From the NCBI GenBank assembly GCA_031772625.1, contig CM062814.1:828118680-828182679 (forward strand): a stretch of 64,000 nucleotides of DNA. The letters run 5' to 3'. The stretch comes from Pinus tabuliformis (Eukaryota > Streptophyta > Pinopsida > Pinales > Pinaceae). Shown in pieces: positions 54,333 to 64,000 of this stretch (its first letter is position 1; each line of letters starts with the position of its first letter). Under the pieces are notes generated by a model. That model was not told the origin of the DNA, made no database searches, and saw nothing but the letters and a program-made list of their open reading frames with translations. The translations under genes were made by a program, and so were the position numbers.

Positions 54333-55610
54333 TTTTAGGCGCTAGAAGGAGGGCTGACAGTTGTTTATGGTTGAATTTCCTCTCACACCCACTCATCAAT
54401 CATCTGATCAAGGTAGTGACTCACACTCCCTCTCACCCAGGCGCAACTCTGAAGTTGGTTACTCCTCACCTCCCAGACGTGAACATGAAATTTCATATCA
54501 ATACCTTCTCTCTATCTGTCCCATCACTCATCAGTTTTCCAAAGAAGTTGAGTTGATCCCAAGAATACAAGATCTTTCATATGTATCAAAGAAGCCAAAG
54601 ACCACTCCTAGAGGATTTTTTGTATCATCTATGGAAGAAGCAGTTCTTGCCACGCTCGAGGGTCTCGTAGACGCTATTGAAAATGGAGAGGAACCTCCAA
54701 TATTCTTACAGTGAGAACATGACACCCTCGTGATCTTGGGCTCAGACTCCAGTACAGGAGGTAGACGGGAAGGAAATGGAGGAGGTGGAAGTAGAGGCAA
54801 ATACGAACCAACAGACTCAGAGCTGGAACCATCAGATTTTGAAAAAAGAGGAGGAGGATGAAGAAGAAGAAGACATGGCTGGCCAAAACTTGGAATGGAT
54901 GACTCAGGGACCATTGGCTCTCCTAGGTTCTTTTCACAGGATGCGAAAGCATTCAAAGAGGATGTTGACAAAGTATGACCCTAACAGAATAGTTAAGGTA
55001 GAAGACCACTTGGACAACTTTGACCTGCAGTTGCAGACACTCGAGGTACAACACACCGACGTTGCATGTAGGTTGTTTCTGTGTACCTTGGATGGCCACA
55101 CAACGGTATGGTATCATATCCTTCCTGTCAATTCCATTCATAACTGGGGTATGTTCAAAAGGATGTTTTTGGAAAATTTTGTTGATGACAAGACTTCTCC
55201 CTTGTTTCTCTAAAGATTTTTGCAGTCTGAAGATGGAGTCGAAAGAGTAAGTAAAAAATTTTAATTAGAGGTTTTTGCGAATATTGAAAAAGTTTGCTGC
55301 AGACACAAAACCTCATGACTCCATCACTGCCAACTATTATATGTCTGTACTGCCAACTAGTATTATGCAGTTCATCAAGCGAGCTGTCAAACCAACATTA
55401 CTAGAGAACTGCAAAGAGGCGATCACTGTGGAAAAATACCTACACGCGATAGGAGTCATCAAGGATGATGAACTAGCAAAAGAATCCAGAGATGCGAGCA
55501 GGAAGCCCCAGGCTGTGGCGAGCAAGGGTAAAGGCAAGGAAGCAAGTGACATTGAAACCCTTACTCGTCTCATCAATAAATTGACAACAGAGGTCTCTGA
55601 CCTCAAATAA
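54333..55610 (+). pseudogene. Gypsy unit 2 gag
   Basis: Frames 54361-54714, 54776-55213 and 55275-55610 cover gag: GFFVSSMEEAVLATLEGLVD, an acidic linker, MAGQNLEWMTQGPLALLGS, the capsid-like core (LCTLDGHTTVWYHILPV, MFKRMFLENFVDD), and a Lys-rich C-terminus after VKPTLLENCKEAITVEKYL. Stops at 54712 and 55211 and a frameshift break it. No zinc knuckle is visible. Confidence 0.75.
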
Positions 55611-56300
55611 TGAATGATTGAGACATCTGCGAGCAACCATCCTCCCAGACAACAAAAGGGGAGCATGTCATCAGGAAGCAACTAAAACTATGCAGAGCTC
55701 CAATTAGGTGTTCCAAATGGAACTTTATGTGAACAAAGATTTTTTCTCATTCCATGAAGACCTTCACCCGGAAGGGACTTGTGTAGAATGGAAATGAGTT
55801 GCAGACTCGCTATGCAACTGTATGCCAAACGTGGTAAACAATGTGCAGTATCAGTTTAGAGGCAAAGACGATGAGGAAGGTGTTGCACCTGATGATGCAC
55901 CCAACACTGGGAAGGTGATCAACATGTATTAGTGCTTGCAAGCAGTGCAGAAGATGAACATCGAGAAGAAGCCCCTAAAGCAAAGCAGTCAATACAATCT
56001 TAGAATTCAAGGGGCTCCCCCTACGATTGGGGAGATGAACAAAAGGCTTGAACTAGTGAGGAAGGTTGATCCACTAGCTATCCAAAAGCATAAAGAACAA
56101 AGCAAGTCCGGGAAGACAGTTGCGAAGAAGAGTATGTCCATGAGCAGTAAACTTTAGAACACTTCTCCGGACAGTACAAACATGAGTCTGACCTCGGACA
56201 TCTTGGTGAGTTTACCCAATATTGATTACAATATTGTGAAAGATATTAAGTAAACTCATGTAAACATCTCTTTTTTCGAGTTAGCTAATATTCAAGGTTA
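55611..56300 (+). pseudogene. Gypsy unit 2 gag-protease connector
   Basis: 55936-56157 gives 73 residues with NIEKKPLKQSSQYNL and LELVRKVDPLAIQKHKEQSK, a basic tract. It matches unit 1 at about 47820-48010. Function unknown; likely the nucleic-acid-binding tail of gag. Confidence 0.5.
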
Positions 56301-56313
56301 GTGGTATATTCTG

Positions 56314-56766
56314 TTGTGTGCAATGGGGCAAACATCTGCAGAAAACACAAACTCTACTAGCAAGGGAGCAAGAACATCTCCCAGTTCACTCACAATTGTG
56401 CTCAACACACTCTGGATGGAAGAAGAAAGCTCTGTTTGCCCTCCATTCTTGCTTTCATTTGAAATATTTAACTACGACGTTCACAACTGTTTGGTTTATT
56501 TTGGCGCATCAATGAATGTCATGCCACTCTCCATTGCCAAGAAGATCAATGCGCAATGGAGTAAGACATATGTGCAAAGTATCCAACTAGATCGAATGAG
56601 CATACCAACCATTGGTGAACTTCGGGATGTGATCATCGGATTATCTCATGACGGTCGATATTGCCAGTGCATCAACATTGTCATTGTGGATATACCGTAT
56701 GCATATGGCTTACTGCTTAGCAGAGACTGGTCCAGCAATTTGAATGGGTACTTTGCTACAAATTGA
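56314..56766 (+). pseudogene. Gypsy unit 2 protease
   Basis: 150-residue frame with HNCLVYFGASMNVMPLSIAK at the catalytic loop (56490 onward), where the catalytic Asp has been lost (unit 1 keeps VDS), then GELRDVIIGLSHDGRYCQ and CINIVIVDIPYAYGLLLSRD. Confidence 0.75.
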
Positions 56767-57086
56767 TCACACTTGTGGCTTTTGTACCAGGGCAAAAACA
56801 ATAAGATCTGGGTGTTATCTGAGAGATAATGAGACAAAATGTCACTCCCATAAATGATGAGAATGAAACATTGGCTTTCGCAGAACTCATGTTCGACAAC
56901 TGCCTCTTGGAAACATAGCTGGGGTGTTATCTTTCATAGCCAGCTCCAACCCCACTAGACACACAGTTGGGTCTCCTTCCTTGCCCAACTAATGGAAATG
57001 AAACTTGTATAGTACATTGTAACACTAGTAGCAGCAGCAGCAGCAGTAGTAGTACTAGCGCACCAAGCATTCCGTGTACAGACGAG

Positions 57087-57475
57087 TTGTGGACCATGTA
57101 TTTTGATGGATCAAAGACATAGGATGGCTCTAGAGTCGGGTGTGTCTTTATAGACCCGAAGCACAGGAAACATTTGATCTCAATCCGCTAGGAGTTTGAC
57201 TGCACGAACAACAGTGTTGAATACGAAGCACTTTTATTGGGATTGCACAAGGCCATTAGCCTCAACGTTGCCACACTCAAAGTTGTAGGTGATTCAAATG
57301 GTATTAATTCACTGAAGGTACGTAACACCATACACTTTTTGTCACCTCATCTCAAAAGTTACCAGTAAGAGGTATGGCGACTAATCTCTAAATTCCAAGC
57401 ATTCAATATCATTGATGTGCCAAGAACACGCAATGAAGTTGTTGATATCTTAACAAACACAGCTGCTAGGATGTC
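57087..57475 (+). pseudogene. Gypsy unit 2 extra RNase H domain, between protease and RT
   Basis: LWTMYFDGSKT (first Asp, 57105), NNSVEYEALLLGLHKAISL (Glu), LKVVGDSN (Asp) and PRTRNEVVDILTNTAARM (last Asp) give the full DEDD order of an RVT_3/archaeal-type RNase H. Single stops at 57121 and 57190 interrupt it. The domain lies before the RT (RT starts near 57945), not after the gypsy RNase H where Tat-type elements carry it. Confidence 0.78.
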
Positions 57476-57930
57476 ACCTAGTAGGGATAGATTTACTATT
57501 GAAATTTTGTATAAGCCTTCTATCCCTGACAACATAAATAATCTACAGTTTTTTGATGATGATCAAAAGATACTGCACTTCATGGCCAACCCTGATGTCT
57601 TCAAGGACACAATGATTGACGAATATGAGCACGAGCAGTCTCTACGAGTTGAAACTAATGACAAGAAAGGCAACCTCATCCCCAAGGGTGTGGCATCTCT
57701 CAAAAAGCTCTATGACTTGAAGAACCTCTTTCAGGGGCCAAGGAACAGAAAAACCTAAAGTTCCACTATGATGCACGAACAGATTAAGTTGGGAACATAA
57801 CAAGATCTGAAGTTCCTCAATCTCGGTACGTCTTGCACATAGAAGGAGAAGAAATCCTTTGTCCGCTTTTTCAAATAGTACCAGGATATCTTCACATGGA
57901 CACATGATGATCTGGAAACATACAACACGC
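57476..57930 (+). pseudogene. Gypsy unit 2 linker between extra RNase H and RT
   Basis: 57417-57758 stays open through RFTIEILYKPSIPDNINNLQ and DEYEHEQSLRVETNDKKGN. No known domain is seen. Unit 1 keeps the same segment at 49365-49735. Confidence 0.5.
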
Positions 57931-57944
57931 GAATAAACCAACAT

Positions 57945-58630
57945 GTGATTCCGATTAAGGAAGGGGTCAAGCCATTTCAACAGAAGCTGAGGAAATTACA
58001 TCCATCACTTGAACCCCTAATACAGAAAGAGTTGACTAAGTTATTGGATGCACGGATTGTTTATAGAGTTTGTGATTCCACATGGGTTTCTGACTTAGTT
58101 CCTGTACGAAAGAAGTATGGGGAGATCCTCCTATGTGCTGATTTATAAAACTTGAACTGCGCCTCGGACAAAGACAACTACCTTGTGTTGTCAATGGAGC
58201 ATATTTTAAAGACAGTATATGGGGCAAAAATGTTTTCCTTACTCAACGGTTTTTTAGGATATAAACAGGTTCTAGTTGCAAAACCTAATATACTAAAGAC
58301 TACCTTCCGTACCAAGTGGGATACGTTCACATACAAGAGAATGCCATTTGGGCTCGTGAATGTAGGCGCAACATTTCAGCACACCATGGACATCGCCTTC
58401 CGCGGTCTCATCAAATAGAGTTTAGTGGTGTACCTTGATGACGTTATTCTCTTTCACAGAAAATGGTCAGACCACATACGCCATATGAAGAAGATATTCG
58501 AGCGATGCCGAAAATGCGGGATTTCCTTGTATCCTAAAAAGAGTGTATTTGCAGTGTATTAGGGGAAACTCCTTGGGCACATCATTTCCAGAAGTGGGAT
58601 CAAGGTTTATCCAGACTGAGTTCAAACCAT
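57945..58630 (+). pseudogene. Gypsy unit 2 reverse transcriptase
   Basis: VKPFQQKLRKLHPSLEPLI, STWVSDLVPVRKKYGEILLC, MFSLLNGFLGYKQVLV, FGLVNVGATFQHTMDIAFR and the catalytic VYLDDVILF (YLDD at 58431-58442) are present. Stops at 58146 and 58416 and 58559 break it. Confidence 0.85.
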
Positions 58631-58779
58631 TACACAGGTTCCTCACCTAGCTAGCAAGAAAGCAATGCAGTCCTTCTTGGGAAAGATAAACTTACTCTGG
58701 AAGTTCATCTCAGATTATGCGCAGATAGTGAAACCTATGCAAGACATGATCAAGAAGGATGCATTCTACAACTAGGGTA

Positions 58780-59111
58780 AGAGGGAAATGAATTCATTCA
58801 CCCGTATCAAGAAGGCTATAGAAGATGCACCTGCACTATACAGTCCAGATTTTAACAAATATTTCTTGCTATACACCTTCTCCTCCAACAACTCGCTTGC
58901 TGTTGTACTCACTCAGACGTATGAGCTAAATGACAAATGTCCCATATCTTTCATGAGCGCAAGCATGAAGGGACCCGAACTCAACTACCCTGTTGTTGAA
59001 AAACGAGCATATGCAGTATACAAGGTGGTGAAACCATTCAGAGGCTACTTGCTAAAGAACCATTGCATAGTCTATGTGCCTCACCCAATAGTTCGATCAT
59101 TGCTTGTATAG
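58780..59111 (+). pseudogene. Gypsy unit 2 RNase H (gypsy type, after RT)
   Basis: FTRIKKAIEDAPALYSPDFN, LLYTFSSNNSLAVVLTQTYE and YPVVEKRAYAVYKVVKPFRG are the usual blocks of the RT-linked RNase H. Confidence 0.8.
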
Positions 59112-59121
59112 CAAGAGCTAG

Positions 59122-60585
59122 GTGAAAGACGTTGTGAGCTGGATGAAGGACTTGCAAGAGTATGATCTTGACATCAACCTAGTTCATAATGTCAAGGGTC
59201 ATGGTCTCTATAGACTTGTAGCTGAAGCAGTCCATGCACAGGAGGAAAGAGAAGAGCTCGGTGGTTGGGAGAAAGGAATCGAGATGTATGATGTAGAGCG
59301 AGCACCACCCACTTCATGCAGAAACTCTTGGTACGAAGATGTGTGTCAGTACCTTAAGCATGGCACCATACCCTCTCACTTATCCATGAGACAGAAGAAG
59401 GCACTATGCCTTAAATATTTACCTTATTAATTGGTGCATGAAGTGCTTTACAGAAAGCACAGTAACGATATTTTGCTTAGGTGCCTGGAGGCACATGATT
59501 CAGAGAAGGCCTTGCATGATCTACATGACGAACCAGCCAAGGGCCACTTCACAAGAAATACCACTACACACAAAGTTATGCGAGTCATTCTCTTCTGGTC
59601 CACATAGTTCAAGGATGCACATGCCTACTCTCGCAAGTGCCCGGTCTGTCAGCGATGCGCCGACAGAACATGAAGGTCAACAATCCCGCTGCACCCTGTT
59701 GTAGTGACTGAACTGTTCCAAAAATGGGGCTTGGAAATCATTGAGGAAATGTTCCCACATTCATCAAAACAACACTGCTACATCTTGAAAGCTACAAATT
59801 ATTTCACGCAGTGGACAAAAGCAATTCCGCTTAAGCAAGTGAATGATCAAGAAGTCATTAGCATCCTCCAACAGAACATCATCTCGCGATTTGGCATTCT
59901 AGTATCACTTGCATTTGACAATGCAACTTACTTTTCATCTTTAAAGCTTTATGATTTTGGATTGCAATATGGTATCGTGCTTAAACACTCATCTAACTAC
60001 TACCCACATGGAAATGGTCTCGCAGAATCCACATATAAAAATCTTATCCACATTATCAAGAAGACCATTTACTTTGAACTGCGTAACTGGCACTCTGCTT
60101 TGATGAATGCTTTATAGGCTGACCACATAACACCCAAATCCTCTCTAAACACTTTTCCATACTTCCTAGTTTATGGGAAAGAATCCATCCTTCCGCCAAA
60201 CATCTACTTGCCTGCGCTCCAATTGTCCCAAGAATCCCAAGGCAAGCCTTGTCTGCTAGTTCAACGTAGGATGGATACACTTCACAAGTTGCATGAAGAA
60301 GGGATGAAAGCAAAAGAAAAGTTCACACTCCACCAAAACTGTATCAAGAGATTTCTCGACAAGAAGTTTGTAGGGAACACTAACTTCGATGTGGGTGACT
60401 TAGTCTTGAAGTGGGACAAACCCCATGAACATAAAGGAAAACACACAAAGTTCCAGTCCTTGTGGATTGGTCTGTATTTTGTTCAGGATAAGCTTGTCCC
60501 ACACACATACCATCTACAATCACTTGAAAGGAGGGTTGGAAAACTTCTTGTCAATGACCAAGATCTAAAACACTACTTTCAGTAA
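59122..60585 (+). pseudogene. Gypsy unit 2 integrase
   Basis: Three frames: 59122-59430 (linker), about 59430-59700 (H2C2 finger, with HEVLYRKHS and CPVCQRC), and 59704-60117 plus 60208-60585. Core: GLEIIEE (first catalytic Asp changed to Glu, 59734), LAFDNATYF (second Asp kept) and GNGLAEST (Glu kept). C-terminus: FDVGDLVLKWDKPHEHKGKH. Stops, including one at 60115, disrupt it. Only this unit keeps the core. Confidence 0.82.
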
Positions 60586-61546
60586 GCCGGGGTTGTGCCC
60601 CGCGCCATGTACATAGTCTGTTTACTTCTTGTTGTATTTTTTGTTTGATTTACTATTTTTGTTCCATTTTGTTTTGTTTTCTTAGTATCATGCTATTTTT
60701 GGTTTGTCAATAAGTGTCGCCCTCTACTGATTTCTGGCTTTTGAATGAGTATGTGGCTGAGATCATAAGATTCTTGTGACACTGCATCACTTGGCCAAGT
60801 CCTCTGTCCGTCTTCTCTATGCTTAGTTATAACCTTCGGCCGATGAATTCTTGACAGAAAATAGAAGTCGTCTATAAGGGATTCTCTAGCCTAACCATGA
60901 ACCTAAGTCCACACTGGGAAACCCCATGCCTATACTCAACCTTTTGTTGTGTGTGTTCAAGTTCATCCAACTAATAGAAATGGAGAAGGGAAAAATCTAA
61001 ATGAGAAAACCTATGATAGAGGTATTACATGCTTCTCTGAAGGAACAAACTCTTCTACTCTCAATAAGTTGAGATCCCTCTTCTACCCCAAAAATAAATA
61101 AGTGCCTATGCACAGTCCTCTTTTAAAAAAATACAAAGGCGAAAGAAGAGAAAGGCTTCTTGCGCAGAGAGGTGAAGCATGCAACTCCATCGGGGTACTG
61201 ACCAAGCTCGCTGGTAGTGGAGTGATGCGTGTGTTCCTACGTGACTTCATCATGGTTCTATCCAAGCCTGCTGGCAGTGGAGCAACACCAGAGATGAAAA
61301 CTTATACTCTGAATTTTTTTAACTCGCGAGCCAAACTACCCTTTCCGATTTTGAAACATTGTGATGAAGCTAAAACTTTTTGTTGTGTTTGACTGAGTTG
61401 GAAAAAGGTGAACCATGTCTATCCATGGGGTAAGTGGGAAGCTAAAGTAACCCGCACACTGATTCAATACTCCTTGATAGGCCAAGGCCCTGTGTTGTCA
61501 ATGAACCAAAACAAAGAAGCTGGTATTCAACCAGTGTGTCGCCAAG
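60586..61546 (+). other. Gypsy unit 2 non-coding stretch before LTR3
   Basis: About 960 bp matching 51598-52567; no ORF. It ends GTGTCGCCAAG before the LTR. Confidence 0.6.
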
Positions 61547-61660
61547 TGTTGTAGCGGCTGCAACACCCTCCAAAACTTTGGCCTACATCCAATTTCAGAG
61601 CCTTCCTTGGTTTTTTCCTTTATGTTTGTAAACACTTGGGCTCATCCCATGAGCTCGTGT
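61547..61660 (+). mobile_element. Gypsy chain LTR3, first 114 bp, interrupted
   Basis: TGTTGTAGCGGCTGCAACAC through GAGCTCGTGT matches the start of LTR1 and LTR2, then ends abruptly where another LTR begins. The other LTRs continue with (C/G)AGTCTTC. Confidence 0.85.
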
Positions 61661-62534
61661 TGTTGGGTAGAGGAGGCCCCGCGTAACGGTTTTGGGACCC
61701 TAAGTCCACAGTTTTGGGAAAAAAGTATAGTAAAGACTCCACGAAGTGCGCGAAGCGCGAATTGTAATGAGTCAAGTCAAAGGGTTGTCCGCCCAAGAAT
61801 AATGTAAAATAATAGGAAGAGAGTCAGCCTGCCCATGGTTCGCGGACCATGGGAATGTATAAATAGAGCAAGGCTCTATGGCTAGAGGTCAGTTTTTTGA
61901 GAAGTCTTTTTCTTGGATCTTGGTGTTATGGTTTTGTGAAGACAGTACTATCTGCGTCTATAAGTACGAGTTAAGGGTGCTGGTAGATAGATAGGGGCTC
62001 TGCAGCTGTGTGCATAGAGGCCTAGTAGAGTCCACAACTATGTGCGTGGACCCCTGCAGCTGAGTGCGCAGGGTAGATCTGGTTGTATGAACAGAAGATT
62101 TTAATAAAGACAAGTGGTTGTTGAAGTATCGTGAATCTATTATGTTCTGGTTTATCAATTTGTTATATGAGTTTATACCTTTTGTTGTTATAATTGTGCG
62201 CATTGGGTTTTATTGTTAAATTTTTGCTTAAAGACTATACCAAGAAGATCAGATCTATAATAATTTCATTAATAAGCAAGTACACCCACGCAGATCTTCA
62301 CGGAAACTCGATAATAGTCCAAAGTGGTGCGAGGCCACCGAATGATTCGCGACCCCCCCAGACCACATCAAGACATCCTAAGGGTGTGGAAACCTGGTTC
62401 CAGCACCCTCCCCTACTACCTCGGGTGAGACCTTAGTCCGCGCTCCGTGGGCTGTTGCCGAAAGGGCTGGTAGCTGCAGGATTTGTTTGGCTAATAACTC
62501 TTCCGAACTTGGGTCAGGGCCCAATAAGCCAACA
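61661..62534 (+). repeat. 5' LTR of a further gypsy-type element
   Basis: 874 bp, TGTTGGGTAG...AAGCCAACA, with matching inverted ends (TGTTGG/CCAACA). A TATA box TATAAATA is at 61858-61865 and AATAAA at about 62103-62108, giving a plausible U3-R-U5 order. Confidence 0.75.
61858..61865 (+). promoter_or_regulatory. TATA box of the 61.7-kb LTR
   Basis: TATAAATA followed by GAGCAAGGCTC; the likely transcription start lies near 61890. Confidence 0.6.
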
Positions 62535-62536
62535 AA

Positions 62537-62553
62537 TGGTTCCGTTGTCGGGA
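62537..62553 (+). promoter_or_regulatory. Primer-binding site of the 61.7-kb element
   Basis: TGGTTCCGTTGTCGGGA begins two bases after the LTR. It is close to the common plant type TGGCGCCGTTGCCGGGG (tRNA-Asp in Athila-like elements), but differs in several bases. Confidence 0.6.
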
Positions 62554-62571
62554 CCGGGATCTGCCTAAGGG

Positions 62572-64000
62572 ATGTCTAATGTCGAAATGCTAGAACCCTA
62601 CAAAGAAAGAGCTTGAAGACTGGTTGGATCAGAAGCTTCACGAGTTCGTGATACAAGAAAACAGAAATCTATGGATATGTGAGGAAAGGTGGTTGGATCG
62701 CTACATATACACAGAAATCCACGAGATCTTCTTCACGTCATTTTTACAGAACTATATGAGTGGATCGCGAGGCTAGCTGATGGTCAAGGAAGGTACAGAC
62801 TGGATCAACCCATCGTGTGGACTCCAGAGTTGGTGCGTAGGCTAGAAGCATCTGAAGACAAAATAGCATGGGCAGTATAACACTGGTTGGATTGAGTAAT
62901 ATGAGGATTTATAACCGAGTTCGCGATAGACACAACTGTGAGTTACAATGAGGCAGAAAGGCGCTTTCTCCAAGGGTCACGGGGTAAGTACATCAAATCA
63001 TTGAATACTTGGATTAAAAATGTTGTTATGTGAAAAACAGGTTACGCGCATCCATTGATGTCTGGGGTAATGAGGAGCAGAAGAGGCTACCGAGCGACCG
63101 AAGGGTTAGAAAACAATCCTCTGATTTCATTCTCTCGAGAAAGCGAGGAGGAGCTCACAAGGTTCTCCTCGAGAAGAACAATCCAATTGATAAAGCAGCG
63201 CTTTCCACCAATACCACCGTTGTCCACGCCATCACCTACTTCACCTACATCCAACCCATCTTCACCAACCCCACCGCTGCCACCACCGAGGGTAGGGATG
63301 GCAGGTGTGATCAAGTTGCCCGTACTTAGAGGTGTAGGAAATGAGGAACCAGATCAATTCTGGTTCATGGTAAAGGCTGTATGGGAAGGCTAAGGTGTAA
63401 CTAATGAGAACATCAAAAAGGCTTCTCTGGTGAGCACGCTGCAGGACCGCACATTGACGTGGTATATAAAGTACTCTAGCGATCACCTGAATGCAGGAAT
63501 AGTGGCGACTCAGGACGCGTTGAACAAAGAATTTAGCCGACCAAAATCAAAAATGCAGTCGATCATCGGGTTCAAGGAGATTGCGATGATGCCTGGTGAA
63601 ACTCCATGGGATCTGGATCAGAGATTGAAAAGTACAATCTGTGAGGCAAATATGGCGCTGACGGATGCGCAACACTGCGCGTGGTTTGTGGCGTCATTGA
63701 CACCACATCTAAGGATGGCACTATCACAGCAAAAGATCTCAACCCAAGCTGAAGCATTGGCCATCAACAACCCCCATCTTTGTTTAGTATTAGCAATAAC
63801 ACTAAGCAAATGGGGACCCTTAGTAAAAGATCCAAAAAAAAAAAAAAACATTTTATATAACTTTTTGTATTCTACTCCTTGAAATTATGTCGCATCGCGT
63901 GGAGAAGATAAAACATCCCCTTATGAGCATAATAAAAACTGCGAAGAAGAGACACGAAATTCATCGCATCGCACACATTAAGAAGCGCTCTTAAATGAAA
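62572..64000 (+). pseudogene. Gag region of the 61.7-kb element, cut by the window end
   Basis: Several frames together form a gag-like product: ELEDWLDQKLHEFVIQENRN near 62607-62670, then LYEWIARLADGQGRYRLDQP, a Pro/Ser-rich linker (63190-63290) and the capsid-like core at 63290-63780: IKLPVLRGVGNEEPDQFWFM, TLQDRTLTWYIKYSSDHLN, EFSRPKSKMQSIIGFKEI and WDLDQRLKSTICEANMAL. At least three frameshifts or stops are present. Pol would lie beyond the window. Confidence 0.7.

Noticed and set aside
1-64000. CRISPR-like array or bacterial operon features
   Set aside because: Repeats found are tandem minisatellites and LTRs; no regular spacers, no ribosome-binding-site operons; gene content is plant nuclear.

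Overview
The window looks like nuclear DNA of a conifer-type gymnosperm. The evidence is one well-preserved phenylalanine ammonia-lyase (PAL) gene with an uninterrupted 727-codon reading frame of gymnosperm type, surrounded by long AT-rich intergenic DNA and old, deeply nested retrotransposons. There are no bacterial, organellar, rRNA or CRISPR signatures. The assignment to a particular conifer family is not possible from this window.

Layout. 1-3.9 kb: AT-rich intergenic DNA with small tandem repeats and two fold-back structures. 3.9-4.4 kb: a broken RNase H remnant. 4.4-8.3 kb: the PAL gene on the minus strand, with poly(A) signal, coding exon, a predicted 1.16-kb intron in the 5' UTR, a short leader exon, TATA box and an H-box-like promoter motif. 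8.4-23.8 kb: two diverged tandem copies of an AT-rich, non-coding segment; one carries a 1.5-kb LINE-derived insertion with a 15-bp target duplication, the other a decayed ~5-kb LINE. 23.8-25.9 kb: intergenic DNA ending in a fragment that resembles a cytochrome P450 N-terminus.

25.9-61.7 kb is a head-to-tail chain of Ty3/gypsy elements on the plus strand: LTR1 - gag/pol - LTR2 - gag/pol - LTR3 (only the start of LTR3 is visible). Both gag/pol regions are full of stops. Both carry an extra RNase H domain between protease and reverse transcriptase. Four younger elements sit inside the chain. (a) Inside LTR1 is a 6.9-kb element with nearly identical 2.4-kb LTRs and a single intact gag ORF, with no pol. 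(b) Inside the first gag is a 2.75-kb minus-strand chromovirus derivative whose one long ORF joins a zinc knuckle, three copies of the stretch leading into the protease, scraps of RNase H and integrase, and a chromodomain. (c) Inside the 5' LTR of (b) is a 7.9-kb element with 1040-bp LTRs that encodes only gag-like zinc knuckles and a protease. (d) Inside LTR3 starts another gypsy-type element that runs off the window. All five-base target duplications for a, b and c are visible, so the order of insertion can be read directly.

The most interesting signals are the unusual domain order of the gypsy chain, the chimeric knuckle-to-chromodomain ORF, the intact gag-only element, and a leader block shared just downstream of the primer binding site by elements (a) and (c), whose genes differ. 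Together these suggest a community of non-autonomous retroelements that could depend on proteins supplied in trans. That last step is inference. All LTR divergence counts were made by eye.
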